A stretch of DNA of 64,000 bases from Frondihabitans sucicola. Lineage in GTDB: Bacteria; Actinomycetota; Actinomycetes; Actinomycetales; Microbacteriaceae. The stretch covers positions 62,001 through 126,000 of the forward strand of contig NZ_AP027733.1 in the NCBI RefSeq assembly GCF_030296615.1. The letters run 5' to 3'. The translations under genes were made by a program, and so were the position numbers. The notes below the pieces were generated by a model. The model made no database searches. It was given only the letters and a program-made list of their open reading frames with translations, and was not told the origin of the DNA. Shown here in pieces: positions 7,849 through 16,037 of this stretch (the stretch's first letter is position 1; each line of letters opens with the position of its first letter).

Positions 7849-8330
7849 GCATCCTCTGTCGCCGCGGGCTCGAAGGTCGCGTACGACTCGGCCGAGGTCA
7901 CGGAGGCCCCTGGGATGAGTGCGACGCTGCCCAGTACGTGCAACCGGCCGTCGTCAGCGACGACTCCGAGCAGAAGGCGGCCTGCGGCGGGCTTCCCCGC
8001 TCGGATCAGGATGCCGCCTGCGCGGCCTTCGATGACGCTCGCCATCTCCGGGTCGCCGCTGAGGAGTCCGTAGATCGCGTTCTGCGCCTTGGGGACCAGG
8101 AGGGCGCCTCGCAGGAAGCTGCCCAGCGCGGCACCGGCGATGGCCGCGAATGCGAGCCCGACGGGCATCACGGGGAAGCCGTCGATCGTGGTCCCGAGCA
8201 TGACGCACATGAAGCCCAGGTAGAGGGCGAGGATGACGGCCAGGAAGTAGAGCACCTGGAACCTCTGGTGGTGGGAGGCCGCTCGGGCCTGCGTAGTCGA
8301 GAGCTGCGTCAGCGTTTCCGTGTCCCTCAT
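7818..8330 (-). CDS. Membrane protein (170 aa)
   Basis: The product begins MRDTETLTQLS, with the 13-mer repeat making up the first codons. Two membrane segments follow (VLYFLAVILALYLGFMCVML and PVGLAFAAIAGAALGSFLRGALL), then a cytoplasmic part with a beta-rich segment (RLLLGVVADDGRLHVLGSVALIPG). It overlaps its neighbours at both ends, so it belongs to the leftward membrane operon. The family is not recognised. Confidence 0.6.
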   Translation of the reverse strand: MRDTETLTQLSTTQARAASHHQRFQVLYFLAVILALYLGFMCVMLGTTIDGFPVMPVGLAFAAIAGAALGSFLRGALLVPKAQNAIYGLLSGDPEMASVIEGRAGGILIRAGKPAAGRLLLGVVADDGRLHVLGSVALIPGASVTSAESYATFEPAATEDAWPVTRSPLS

Positions 8331-8598
8331 GCGGGCTCCTTCTCGGCGTCGTTGGTCATGGCTACGTGGACTGCGGCGATCATCAGTCCTAGGGCGAGCG
8401 CAGAGGCGAGGAGTCCGCCGATCGCGAAGACCGACACGTCCCGCATGTAGCCCTGCACGGCAGTGGTCGACAGGGTGCGCGCCGTGACGTCCGGCGCCGT
8501 GGCGCTCAGATGGCTGACGCCGACGAAGCACACGGCAGCAGCACCCGCGAGGATGAGCCCCCGCCGAGCAGCAGTCGGACCAGCGCCGCGGGAGTCAC
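8327..8598 (-). CDS. Small membrane protein, apparent frameshift
   Basis: The GTG start overlaps the stop of the gene to its right (GTGA). The reading starts VTPAALVRLLLGG and then needs one extra G in the run at 8558-8562 (CCCCC on the plus strand) to continue as GLILAGAAAVCFVGVSHL, a membrane segment. A second segment follows (VFAIGGLLASALALGLMIAAV) and the end is MTNDAEKEPA. With the base restored it is a two-segment membrane protein of about 90 residues. I treat the shift as a probable sequence error. Confidence 0.5.
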
Positions 8599-9275
8599 GA
8601 CTCGACGGAGCCTGCGGCGGGAGCGGTCTTGGCGTCCCGGTAGGCGAGGATGCCGTGGCGGATCGCGTGGCAGCACCAGGTGAAGGCGGCCGAGAAGTCG
8701 TCGAACTTCCAGTCGACGTCGCGCTCGAACTGGAAGCCGTTGAGGCCGGGGTAGTCGAGGATCGCCTCGCGGGCGCCCTCCTCGCACTGGGTGGCGTAGT
8801 CCTCGGTGAGGATGACGCGGGCGAGCACATCGTCGATCACCGACTGACGGTCCCCCTGGGGCATCTCCTGGGTGTGCTCGACGACGTAGTCGAGGACGCG
8901 CGAGGCGAAGATCGTCATGTCGTACTCGCGAAGCCCCATGCGGGCGTCGACTGCGACGACCTTCTGCGAGAGGTACGGGTACTCGATGAAGCTGCCGGTC
9001 CCGAACCACTCGAACATGTCGGGCTCGCGCCGGAACGTGAAGGAGCCCATGTCGGCGGCGATGACGAGGGAGCCGGGCCAGGTGAGGATGTCGAACCAGT
9101 AGCCCCCGTTGTCCGGGTTCCGGAAGCTGAGGTGCCGGTAGAGGCCGTCGTCTTTGAGGATGGTCATCTGGTGCGCCTTGACCTCGCTCTCGAAGCGCGG
9201 CTTCATGGTGCCGTAGCCGAAGGGGTTCGACGGAACGATCAGCTCGGGTTCGATCTCTGAGTCGAGGATGGACAT
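8595..9275 (-). CDS. Hypothetical protein (226 aa)
   Basis: This is the first gene of a leftward operon. The product begins MSILDSEIEPELIVPSNPFGY and is soluble, with several aromatic motifs (GGYWFDILTWPGSLVIAADMGSFTF, DVDWKFDDFSAAFTWCCHAIRHGI). Its style resembles conserved phage and plasmid proteins of unknown function. The promoter is the GCAACCTGCTA type (9344-9326 on the minus strand). The ribosome site is AAAGGCTCCTGC. Confidence 0.65.
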   Translation of the reverse strand: MSILDSEIEPELIVPSNPFGYGTMKPRFESEVKAHQMTILKDDGLYRHLSFRNPDNGGYWFDILTWPGSLVIAADMGSFTFRREPDMFEWFGTGSFIEYPYLSQKVVAVDARMGLREYDMTIFASRVLDYVVEHTQEMPQGDRQSVIDDVLARVILTEDYATQCEEGAREAILDYPGLNGFQFERDVDWKFDDFSAAFTWCCHAIRHGILAYRDAKTAPAAGSVES

Positions 9276-9325
9276 GCAGGAGCCTTTCGTGCCAGGGAGT
9301 GTGCGCTACCGCGCTAGCAGACCTT

Positions 9326-9344
9326 TAGTGTAGCAGGTTGTTGC
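9326..9344 (-). promoter_or_regulatory. GCAACCTGCTA-type promoter for gene 8595-9275
   Basis: On the minus strand CAACCTGCTACACTAAAGG carries TACACT as the -10. A GCTACCGCGCTAGC dyad (9305-9318) lies just downstream, where a repressor would block transcription. Confidence 0.65.
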
Positions 9345-9373
9345 AATCGTTCCGCGAGTGCTATCTTGGTAGC

Positions 9374-9515
9374 AGGGCGGCAAGCGCCCCCACTTCCGAG
9401 GCCTGTCCCGCGCGACAACGGCTGACGAGGAACAAGCCACCAGGTGGCCTTGCGAGCACCACCCACTTCACGTCGAGCCCCGCTCGACTGCGCGGAGTCA
9501 GAGCTGGAGAGCACC
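9374..9515 (+). promoter_or_regulatory. Conserved 5' leader, copy 2 (candidate regulatory RNA)
   Basis: This leader follows TTGCAA (about 9341-9346) and TATCTT in the dyad GCTATCTTGGTAGC (9360-9373). It shares ordered blocks with the leader at 1558-1702, including CAAGC, CCCGCGCG, CCACTTCACGTCGAGC and CTCGACTGCGCGGAG. Both end just before genes with the same N-terminal AHPGM module. Confidence 0.5.
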
Positions 9516-10565
9516 GTGAACACCAACTACCGCCGCACCCGCCACGCCCGCGAGATCATGGCCACCCACCCCGGGATGAAGTACACCGAGGCGCTCCGCG
9601 CCGCCGACGCCGCCCACGAGCGCGAGCACGTCGACGCCACCCTCGCCACACACGTCGAGCGCTGGAACGGGCAGGTCCACCAGGACCACTTCACCTTCCT
9701 CCTCGGCCCCCTGCTGGACGACCCCTCGACCCTCGCCGAGATCGCCATCGGCCGCGGCTGGGGGAGCGCCCTCATCGCCGGGGTCACCGACACCGGGAGG
9801 AACCACGCCGCCGACGTCATCATCGCCCAGGCCGCCGCGATGACCTTGATCTCCTTCGGGGCCCAGCCCGCCACCGTCCACATCCTCGACCTTCACGGCA
9901 CCGTCGCCAGGCGCTGGCGCGACCGCCCATCCATCACCGTCTCCGACGGCACCCGTCCCGAGATGATCGACGGCACGCTGACAAGCGGCCCCCGCGTCCT
10001 CGCCGAGCACATGGAGCACATCCACGACGAGTTCTCCCGTCGCCGGGCGATCCTGTCCGAGCTTCCGGACGTGCCCAGCGTGGAGGCCCTCCCCGACGAG
10101 ACCCGGGCCCGCTTGAAGCTCGCTCCCATGTTCATCGTCGTGCCCGACCTCCACGAGCACTTCGTCGCCCAGAACCTCACGACCGAGCAGGTCATCGCAA
10201 CCTCCGCCGACTCCCGCAACTACATCGCCGAGAACACCTGGCTCCTCGCCCGGATGGGCCGCGCGTACGGCATCCACCTCATCGTCACCGACGACCGCAT
10301 GGTCCGCGGCCACGTGTGGGCCCAGACCATGTCGAACCTCTCCACGCGCATCCTCATGGGCAAGACCCCTGGCGCCCTCACCGAGAACGTCATCGGCCTC
10401 CCCATGAACACCCCGATCGCCGACGAGGAGGCGCAGCTCGCGCCCGGCATCGCCCGAGTCATCGACGGCAACGACTCAAAGGTCCGCCTGGTCCGCGTCT
10501 TCGACGTCACCGACGAGGCGCTCGACCGAATCCTGCCACGGCGCGGAACAGCCCAGCAGCGCTGA
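9516..10565 (+). CDS. FtsK/TraB-like ATPase-fold protein with degenerate P-loop (349 aa)
   Basis: After the N-terminal AHPGM module (residues about 8-35), the protein follows the order of an FtsK-type motor domain. SALIAGVTDTGRNHA stands where the Walker A would be. ATVHILDLHG is the next strand, MFIVVPDLHE resembles a Walker B, and GRAYGIHLIVTDDRMV...NLSTRILMGK matches the FtsK sensor and arginine region. The normal GxTGSGK(S/T) loop is replaced by GVTDTGR, with no lysine, so ATP hydrolysis is doubtful. It could regulate or pair with an active motor such as the coupling protein at 26904. Start is GTG after GGAGAGCACC. Confidence 0.6.
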   Translation: MNTNYRRTRHAREIMATHPGMKYTEALRAADAAHEREHVDATLATHVERWNGQVHQDHFTFLLGPLLDDPSTLAEIAIGRGWGSALIAGVTDTGRNHAADVIIAQAAAMTLISFGAQPATVHILDLHGTVARRWRDRPSITVSDGTRPEMIDGTLTSGPRVLAEHMEHIHDEFSRRRAILSELPDVPSVEALPDETRARLKLAPMFIVVPDLHEHFVAQNLTTEQVIATSADSRNYIAENTWLLARMGRAYGIHLIVTDDRMVRGHVWAQTMSNLSTRILMGKTPGALTENVIGLPMNTPIADEEAQLAPGIARVIDGNDSKVRLVRVFDVTDEALDRILPRRGTAQQR

Positions 10566-10601
10566 CGCGAACGCCCATGCCCGCCCCTCGGCCGAGACGT
10601 A

Positions 10602-10629
10602 GGGGAGCCCTTGGTCAGAAGGACTCCCC
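10602..10629 (+). terminator. Terminator hairpin
   Basis: GGGGAGCCCTT (10602-10612) pairs with AAGGACTCCCC (10619-10629) with one mismatch, about 40 bases past the stop of the FtsK-like gene. Confidence 0.6.
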
Positions 10630-10760
10630 CAGGCGCCACTTCCCCAAGCGGCGCCACATGCCCTCCCGAGGAGGCGGGCACGGGCATCGACGCTACCGGA
10701 GGCGACACCCGTCGCCGGGACCCGCGCAGCTCGCGGCGTTGCGGGACGTTTCCGTGTCCC

Positions 10761-10964
10761 CTATGCGCTCCGGCCCTCAGCGGCGAGCACGCGCAGGCAG
10801 TTCCCGCACTCGGTCAGCTCGACGCGGTCGGTCACGCTGATGAAGTCGCGGTTGCCACACACCGGGGCCAGGTCGGTGCCCATGCCGATCCAGACGATGC
10901 CCTCCTTGGTGGCCGTGGGGTCGTAGTGCAGCAGGGAACGGTACGGGGGCTCGTGGGCGCTCAT
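10761..10964 (-). CDS. Small hypothetical protein (67 aa)
   Basis: A leftward gene begins MSAHEPPYRSLLHYDPTATKE. Three cysteines (APVCGNRD and ECGNCLRVL) suggest a small metal-binding site. The stop TAG coincides with the first base of a 13-mer repeat copy. The ribosome site is AGAAAGGCCCTGCCCC. The family is not recognised. Confidence 0.6.
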   Translation of the reverse strand: MSAHEPPYRSLLHYDPTATKEGIVWIGMGTDLAPVCGNRDFISVTDRVELTECGNCLRVLAAEGRSA

Positions 10965-11226
10965 GGGGCAGGGCCTTTCTGGTCGGGTGGCACCACGTTA
11001 CGGCCGCGGCCCCCGGCGCCGGAATAGCCCTCGGGGTGGTTTCCGTGTCCCCATTAGCCCGACAAGCGCGGCCGCCCCGGCACTCCCCGACGACGGCGCC
11101 AACCGCTCTACCGTCTCAGGCGTCACCATCGGCTTCGCCCGCCCCGCGCAGACGCGATCCAGACCCAAGCGGCGATCTAGAAATCGCGCTACGGTCAGCG
11201 CAGCCACCCCGACGAGAGGACCCGAC

Positions 11227-11334
11227 ATGACCGCGACCTGCCAGGACTGCAAGTGGGACGACAACGCCATCTACTCCCGGCCCGCCGCCGAGCAGCACGC
11301 CGACGAGACCGGGCACAGCGTCCTCGACGAGTAG
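11227..11334 (+). CDS. Mini zinc-finger protein (35 aa)
   Basis: ATG follows CGAGAGGACCCGAC, a good ribosome site. The 35-residue product is MTATCQDCKWDDNA then HADETGHSVLDE. Two cysteines (CQDC) and two histidines (HADETGH) are spaced C-x2-C-x18-H-x4-H, a C2H2-like finger that makes up the whole protein. A possible -10 (CTACGGT) lies about 35 bases upstream. It may bind DNA or another protein. Confidence 0.6.
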   Translation: MTATCQDCKWDDNAIYSRPAAEQHADETGHSVLDE

Positions 11335-11366
11335 ACCAACGCCTGGGGGTCGGGGATGGGAGAACC

Positions 11367-11795
11367 TCAGGGGCGGTACTCGGCCATGAACTTCACGACG
11401 CTTCGCCGCAAGCTGCCCACATCACTCTCGTTCGTGCGGAAGCGCTCGATCCGGTAGACCCCCAGGCGCTGGGACGGCCCAGTGTCGACTGCGATGAACT
11501 TCCCTTCGGTCGTCACCGCCACCCACTCGCTGCCGTTCAGCCAGAACCCCCACGCCTGACCGATCGGGCTGCGGGAGTAGTCCATCGACGTGAACTCGGG
11601 ATCGTCGTTGCTCGTGATCGTGAACAGCTCCGCCGGGGGCACGTCGTTCGCGACCAGCCACTCGACAAACTCTGCTCCGAGCGCATCCTGCTGCACTCGC
11701 TCGGCATCCCATGCGGCCTTGTCTGCCAGCGCCTCGGCGGCTCGGCGATCTGCGGCGGCCGTCCTCAAGCGATCGGCTTCATCCTGTAGCGACAC
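11367..11795 (-). CDS. Hypothetical protein, coiled-coil plus beta domain (142 aa)
   Basis: GTG at 11795 was chosen because GGGAAGG lies 6 bases upstream. An Ala/Arg-rich helix (residues about 2-45) precedes a domain with SRSPIGQAWGFWLNGSEW. The genes at 13965 and 14946 have the same plan (N-terminal charged helix, then a Gly/Trp-rich domain with matching segments), so this is one of a local paralogous set. A copy of the 20-mer repeat lies just past the stop. Confidence 0.6.
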   Translation of the reverse strand: MSLQDEADRLRTAAADRRAAEALADKAAWDAERVQQDALGAEFVEWLVANDVPPAELFTITSNDDPEFTSMDYSRSPIGQAWGFWLNGSEWVAVTTEGKFIAVDTGPSQRLGVYRIERFRTNESDVGSLRRSVVKFMAEYRP

Positions 11796-11913
11796 GAGCG
11801 CCTTCCCTTCGTCGACCCCCGCATCGTACGAGAGCGCTCGGGCTGGGACTAGAGACCTGACGGGTGAACGCCGTCGACACCATGGGCGGTTTCCGTGTCC
11901 CCTCGCGCCGGGT

Positions 11914-12615
11914 CTAGTCGGTGGGGACGCCCGACAGCGACTGAGGAGTGCCGGGGACGGCGACGGCATCCACCCACTCCCGCGCCGCGGCCCACGAGTC
12001 GACCTCGATCGTCAAGGTCACTTCGATGCGCGTGCGATCGCCCGGCAGCTCCGGCGCGGGCCCGCCCGCCTCGTGCGCGCGCTTCGCGCGGTCGTACTCC
12101 GGGTCGCCCTCGTGGATGCCGTACCACCAGGAGGTGCCGCAGGAGCACTCCACCTGAGTCCGGTAGTAGCCGAGGTTCAGGGTGTTGACGGCGACGTGCT
12201 CCGGGTTACCGACGAGCACCTGGTCGACGCGGGCCTGGAGGTCGGCGGACAACTCGCGGTCGACGACCGCGTCGGCGAGCCGCGCACGGAGGTCGGCTTG
12301 GGAGGCGAGGTTCTCGCGGGCGTTCTGATGCAGGGTGCGGGCATCGGAGGCGAGGGCGTCATGCCAGTCGACAAGCCCGACGATGTCGGCGTCCTGGCCG
12401 AGGTCGAAGAGCGCGGTCACGGAGACGCCGAGGACTTCGGCGAGCACAGGGGCCTCGCTGGCCTGGAGGCCGCGGTTCCCGGTCTCGATCCGGCTGAGTG
12501 TGGCGCCGACCCAGTCGATGCCCTTCTCCGCGAGGAGATCGCACAGCGCCTGCTGGCTGAGTTTGCCTCGGAGGCTGCGGACGTTCATGCCGATCTGCTC
12601 ATTCGTGATGCTCAT
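11914..12615 (-). CDS. XRE-family transcriptional regulator (233 aa)
   Basis: The N-terminus is a classic XRE helix-turn-helix: MSITNEQIGMNVRSLRGKLSQ, then QALCDLLAEKGIDWVGATLSRIETGNR (residues about 8-55). The C-terminal part holds ECSCGTSWWYGI and is not recognised. The promoter's -10 (TACTGT) ends only 6 bases before the ATG, so the mRNA is expected to be leaderless. Because its own promoter carries the TGTACTGTA element repeated upstream of many small genes, it is the best candidate in this window for the regulator of that element. Confidence 0.8.
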   Translation of the reverse strand: MSITNEQIGMNVRSLRGKLSQQALCDLLAEKGIDWVGATLSRIETGNRGLQASEAPVLAEVLGVSVTALFDLGQDADIVGLVDWHDALASDARTLHQNARENLASQADLRARLADAVVDRELSADLQARVDQVLVGNPEHVAVNTLNLGYYRTQVECSCGTSWWYGIHEGDPEYDRAKRAHEAGGPAPELPGDRTRIEVTLTIEVDSWAAAREWVDAVAVPGTPQSLSGVPTD

Positions 12616-12621
12616 GGTTCT

Positions 12622-12650
12622 ACAGTACACGTTGCTTGCGGTTTCGTCAC
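12622..12650 (-). promoter_or_regulatory. TGTACTGTA-type leaderless promoter of the XRE gene
   Basis: On the minus strand GTGACG (12650-12645), a 17-base spacer and TACTGT (12627-12622), then six bases before the ATG. Confidence 0.75.
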
Positions 12651-12775
12651 GTACGGCATGCGGATCGCTCAAGTCGAGCGGCCCCCTCAACTCATGCCGG
12701 TCCCCTCTGGCGGAAGCGGCACGACCGCCGATACCGTGACGTGACGGCCCCGACTGCCGCCGACAGGAGACCATC

Positions 12776-13351
12776 ATGAGCGCCCTCGACGGCTTCATCG
12801 GCGACGGGCTGGCCACACCGCAGCAGCCCACCCGGCACCAGCGCATCGCCGCCGCGGCAGCCCCACTCGCAAAGCTCCTCGCCGACGTCGACGGAGCCCT
12901 CCGCGCCCGCGGTATCCCCGTGACGCCGAGCTACGAGATCGAGGACAGGTATCACGGGGACTTCACTCCCACCGAGTACATCCGACACCCGAAGCCGGGC
13001 GTCTGGCCCCTCCAGGTCTTCGCCCTCGCCGAGGAGGGTGGCTTGGTCCACTATGAGCTTCCCCTCGCCGCCACGGTCGGCGACTACCGCGCCGAGGTGC
13101 AGCGCAGGACGCCGGTGACGGTCGGCATCATCGAGGACGGCCCGGCAGGCTCCGACACCATCGTCGCCACGCTCGACGGGCAGCTCAGGCTCCTGCCCAC
13201 CCACCGTCGCCTTCCCGGCTTCCAGGGGCGCACCATCTCCCCGGGACTCGCCGCGAAGTTCCCGCCCGGCACCGAGCAGCAGCCCACCAGCTATCCGCTT
13301 GACGAGGTGCTCGGGCACGCGATCGCCGACCTCGTTCGCTTCTACGCCTGA
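12776..13351 (+). CDS. Hypothetical protein, MSALD family (191 aa)
   Basis: Paralogue of the gene at 2871: the product begins MSALDGFIGDGLATPQQ, has WPLQVFALAEEGG in the middle and ends LGHAIADLVRFYA. The ribosome site is CAGGAGACCATC. A GATACCGTG element lies about 45 bases upstream, as in the paralogue. The function is not recognised. It converges on the leftward cluster ending at 13409. Confidence 0.7.
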   Translation: MSALDGFIGDGLATPQQPTRHQRIAAAAAPLAKLLADVDGALRARGIPVTPSYEIEDRYHGDFTPTEYIRHPKPGVWPLQVFALAEEGGLVHYELPLAATVGDYRAEVQRRTPVTVGIIEDGPAGSDTIVATLDGQLRLLPTHRRLPGFQGRTISPGLAAKFPPGTEQQPTSYPLDEVLGHAIADLVRFYA

Positions 13352-13408
13352 CGTTTTTCGTGTCCCCTCAGGCGCTACCGGGATAGCAGTTCCAGGGGTG
13401 CGCGACGG

Positions 13409-13960
13409 TCAGCTCGCGTCGACTCCCGAGACCAGCACGCTCGCGAAGAGCTGCGACCAGAACGCCTCGAATGCATTCCCGGTCATCGGTTGTCGCGGGA
13501 GCGTGGCCGCAGTGACCTCCAGGCGCTCACCGCTGAGACTCGCCGTCAGGGTGCCGTCGTACGAGTCGACGAAGATGTTGGCTGCGATGCTGCGCGTGGG
13601 TCCCTTCCGGAAGCGCTCCTTCCCTCGCCAAGACGAGGTGTCCACCAGGCGCGCATCCACCACGCGGCCATCATCGAGCAGCGCCGCCTCCCGCGTCAGC
13701 ATCCACCCCGTCAGCCCGAGCGGCACCCACGCGTGCAGGGTCCTGTCCGTAGACACGAACCCCGGCTTCCATTTCCAGAAGCCCACCGGCAACGTCTCCA
13801 CCTGGATGCGAGCGCGCTGCATGAAGTCGTCACGGAGGCGACGGAAGACCACCGCATCTCGGGCCGCCTGCGCCGAGCGCGCGTCGGCGGCCGTCGCGGC
13901 GCCCTCCTGCTCACGGGCAAGGCGAGCGCGCTCCGCGGCGATGGCGTCATCGAGGCTCAT
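13409..13960 (-). CDS. Hypothetical protein, helix plus beta domain (183 aa)
   Basis: The product begins MSLDDAIAAERARLAREQEGA, an Ala/Arg-rich helix to about residue 45. A domain with PVGFWKWKPGFVSTDRTLHAWVPLGLTGW follows. It belongs by layout to the local paralogous set (11367, 13965, 14946). The start lies 4 bases past the stop of the gene at 13965-14471, so the two are one leftward operon. The family is not recognised. Confidence 0.6.
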   Translation of the reverse strand: MSLDDAIAAERARLAREQEGAATAADARSAQAARDAVVFRRLRDDFMQRARIQVETLPVGFWKWKPGFVSTDRTLHAWVPLGLTGWMLTREAALLDDGRVVDARLVDTSSWRGKERFRKGPTRSIAANIFVDSYDGTLTASLSGERLEVTAATLPRQPMTGNAFEAFWSQLFASVLVSGVDAS

Positions 13961-13964
13961 GAGG

Positions 13965-14471
13965 TCAGGCTCCGAGGAGAGCGCGGATGCGGCGCGCGAC
14001 CGCCTGCTCCAGGGTCGTGTCAATGCCTTCGTCGTAGTCGACGGTGCGCTGAGTGGGCACCTTGTGGTCGTTGAACTCAAAGAAGTCGAACAGACGACGC
14101 TCGCCCTGATCGTCGATGGTCAGGTACGCCCAGACTCTGCGGTAGCCGGGACTTCCGTTGCCCGTCATCGAGCCGGTAGCAACCTGGCGGGTGCCCATGA
14201 TGCGGCCGTCGACGTCAACCCAGAATGCGCCGAGGTCAAAACCCACAAACTGACAGTCCCCCCAGCCATCCGGCTTCGCGTATCCGGGCTCCGTCGGGAT
14301 GGCGCCCTCGCGGTGCAGGACAGCAGCGGCGTCGCGGCCCATCTGCTCCGCCTGCGCCCACACCTCCTCCAGCCGAGCACGGCGGGCAGCAGCCTTGGCA
14401 GCCTTGGTCTCCTCCTCGCGGGCATGCGTCTCCTCGACGTCGGAGCGGCGGATGTCGTCGAACATGCCCAT
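13965..14471 (-). CDS. Hypothetical protein, helix plus beta domain (168 aa)
   Basis: The product begins MGMFDDIRRSDVEETHAREEE. After a charged helix (about residues 10-55) comes PGYAKPDGWGDCQFVGFDLGAFWVDVDGRIMG, then LEQAVARRIRALLG at the end. The opening MG.FD and the domain order match the gene at 14946 (MGVFDEALRKRL... SAWRFLGFGWALGRVCVSSDGR), so these are paralogues. The function is unknown. Confidence 0.6.
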   Translation of the reverse strand: MGMFDDIRRSDVEETHAREEETKAAKAAARRARLEEVWAQAEQMGRDAAAVLHREGAIPTEPGYAKPDGWGDCQFVGFDLGAFWVDVDGRIMGTRQVATGSMTGNGSPGYRRVWAYLTIDDQGERRLFDFFEFNDHKVPTQRTVDYDEGIDTTLEQAVARRIRALLGA

Positions 14472-14635
14472 GGCGGGACTCCTTCAGGTCAGGGTGAGAT
14501 CAGCGTAGGGCCGCCACGCGGGCGATGGACAGGCGTTTCCGTGTCCCCGTTGAGCGGGTCGTTCGGCGACAACGCACTCATCGGGGGGCGGCGTGGGCGT
14601 GGAGCACTGATAGAGCGCCGACACCCGGCGTGCGC

Positions 14636-14889
14636 CTAGATGTCCCGGCAGAGCATCCGCCCGTCGTTCGCCAGGACCCGCGTCGCGTATGGAAGCTCAT
14701 CGTCTTCGTCGAGAAGCTCCTTCACGATGTACCGCGTTGCTGGTGCCTTCCCAGAGGCGATCGCCTCCGCGACATCCAGGCGACTCAGGGCCGCCGAGTT
14801 CGCGTCCGGTTCGCTGTCGAAGCGCCCACAGCTACGTGCGCGCTCGGCGATGAATCGTCTCCGGCGCCGATGACGTCGAACTTGCTGAC
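14636..14889 (-). pseudogene. Damaged copy of the 15739-15993 gene
   Basis: The frame encodes SKFDVIGAGDDSSPSAHVAVG and, after a one-base shift in GCGCCC at 14822-14827, RFDSEPDANSAALSRLDVAEA through VLANDGRML.RDI. It is over 80 percent similar to the intact gene at 15739-15993. Where that gene has its GTG start this copy has GTC (14889), so the start is lost as well. Alternatively the shift is a sequence error and an unseen start is used, but two lesions favour a decaying duplicate. Confidence 0.6.
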
Positions 14890-14945
14890 GGGACCATCTT
14901 GTCGCGAGGGGCCCGATCGAGGCCTGCGCCCCCATAGAATCGACG

Positions 14946-15521
14946 CTACCGCGCGGCCCGGTGACGAGCCACACGGTCCGCCACTGCTTCCGTCAGGTAC
15001 GCGGACGTGGGGATGTACTCGGCACTTTCGTCCATCCACACCACGTTCACCTGGATGCGGCGCGGCATCCGGGGAGGGTCTTGGAGACCGACCACTTCGA
15101 TGTACTGATCCGAGCGTTCTAGGTGTTGGCGTTCGATGGCAGAGAGCCCAGCGCCTGCCGCCGAAGCGATGGCCCCTGACCTCGCCAAGGACTCGCTACC
15201 GAAGGGCTTGATCTGGGGCAGCTCCGACGCGCGGCCGTCGCTGGATACGCACACGCGCCCGAGGGCCCAGCCGAACCCGAGGAAGCGCCACGCGGACTCT
15301 CCTGCGCGCGGGTAGCGAGAGTAGCTGACGATCGGCAGCGTGGGCACATCTTCGGCGCCCAAGAACGCCGCGGCTCCTTCGAAGAGGTCCGTGGCTTCAC
15401 GGGCGACGCGTACATCGTGGGCGTCTTTCTCTCGCGCGGCCTGGCGCTGTCGCTCGGTTTCCGCATCGATCGCGGGCTGCTGCTCAAGGCGCTTGCGCAA
15501 TGCCTCATCGAAGACTCCCAT
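14946..15521 (-). CDS. Hypothetical protein, helix plus beta domain (191 aa)
   Basis: The product begins MGVFDEALRKRLEQQPAIDAE, a charged helix to about residue 50, followed by VSYSRYPRAGESAWRFLGFGW. It is a paralogue of the genes at 13965 and 11367. A GAGGTGGAGGAGGGG ribosome site precedes the ATG. A GCTAGCGAGTTAGC dyad (15546-15559) lies 25 bases upstream and may be its operator. The gap to the next gene (15522-15738) holds only this site and a short unassignable reading frame. Confidence 0.6.
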   Translation of the reverse strand: MGVFDEALRKRLEQQPAIDAETERQRQAAREKDAHDVRVAREATDLFEGAAAFLGAEDVPTLPIVSYSRYPRAGESAWRFLGFGWALGRVCVSSDGRASELPQIKPFGSESLARSGAIASAAGAGLSAIERQHLERSDQYIEVVGLQDPPRMPRRIQVNVVWMDESAEYIPTSAYLTEAVADRVARHRAAR

Positions 15522-15738
15522 TGCCCCTCCTCCACCTCTCCAGATGCTAGCGAGTTAGCAAGGTCCTCGACTAGCGATTGCCGGGTGGCCGGACCACTCC
15601 GAGTCGCGGAGGGCCAGGGCTGGTAGAGAACGTCGTCTCTGCGGACGGTCATCTGCCACTTCGCGACCTCTCCGCCGAAGCGCCGCCAAAGTGAGTCGGA
15701 GCCGTGCGGATTGACCGGGACCCACAACGACCATTCGG

Positions 15739-15993
15739 CTAGATGTCGCGCCGGAGCATCCGCCCATCGTTTGCCAGCACCCATGTCGCGTACGGCAGCT
15801 CATCGTCCTCGTCGAGGAACTCCATCACGATGTACCGCGTCGACGGAGCCCGCCCCGCAGCGATCGCCTCCGCGACACCCGGGCGGCCCAGGATCGCCGA
15901 GTACGCATCCGGCTCACTGTCGAAGCGGCCCACCGCCACCTGCGCGCTCGGCGACGACTCATCCCCCACACCGATGACGTCGAACTTGCTCAC
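15739..15993 (-). CDS. Small hypothetical protein (84 aa)
   Basis: GTG start; the product begins VSKFDVIGVGDESSPSAQVAV and ends WVLANDGRMLRRDI. It is soluble and acidic. A damaged duplicate lies at 14636. The gene pair flanks a helix-plus-beta gene, as expected from a tandem duplication of a two-gene unit. The family is not recognised. Confidence 0.65.
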   Translation of the reverse strand: MSKFDVIGVGDESSPSAQVAVGRFDSEPDAYSAILGRPGVAEAIAAGRAPSTRYIVMEFLDEDDELPYATWVLANDGRMLRRDI

Positions 15994-16037
15994 GGGACCA
16001 TCCTCTCGCGAGACCGCGATGATCGTTTCCGTGTCCC

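Noticed and set aside
13350-13367. Treating the motif at 13355 as a separate element
   Set aside because: It differs from the 13-mer by one base and has the same context and orientation, so it is counted as a variant copy.
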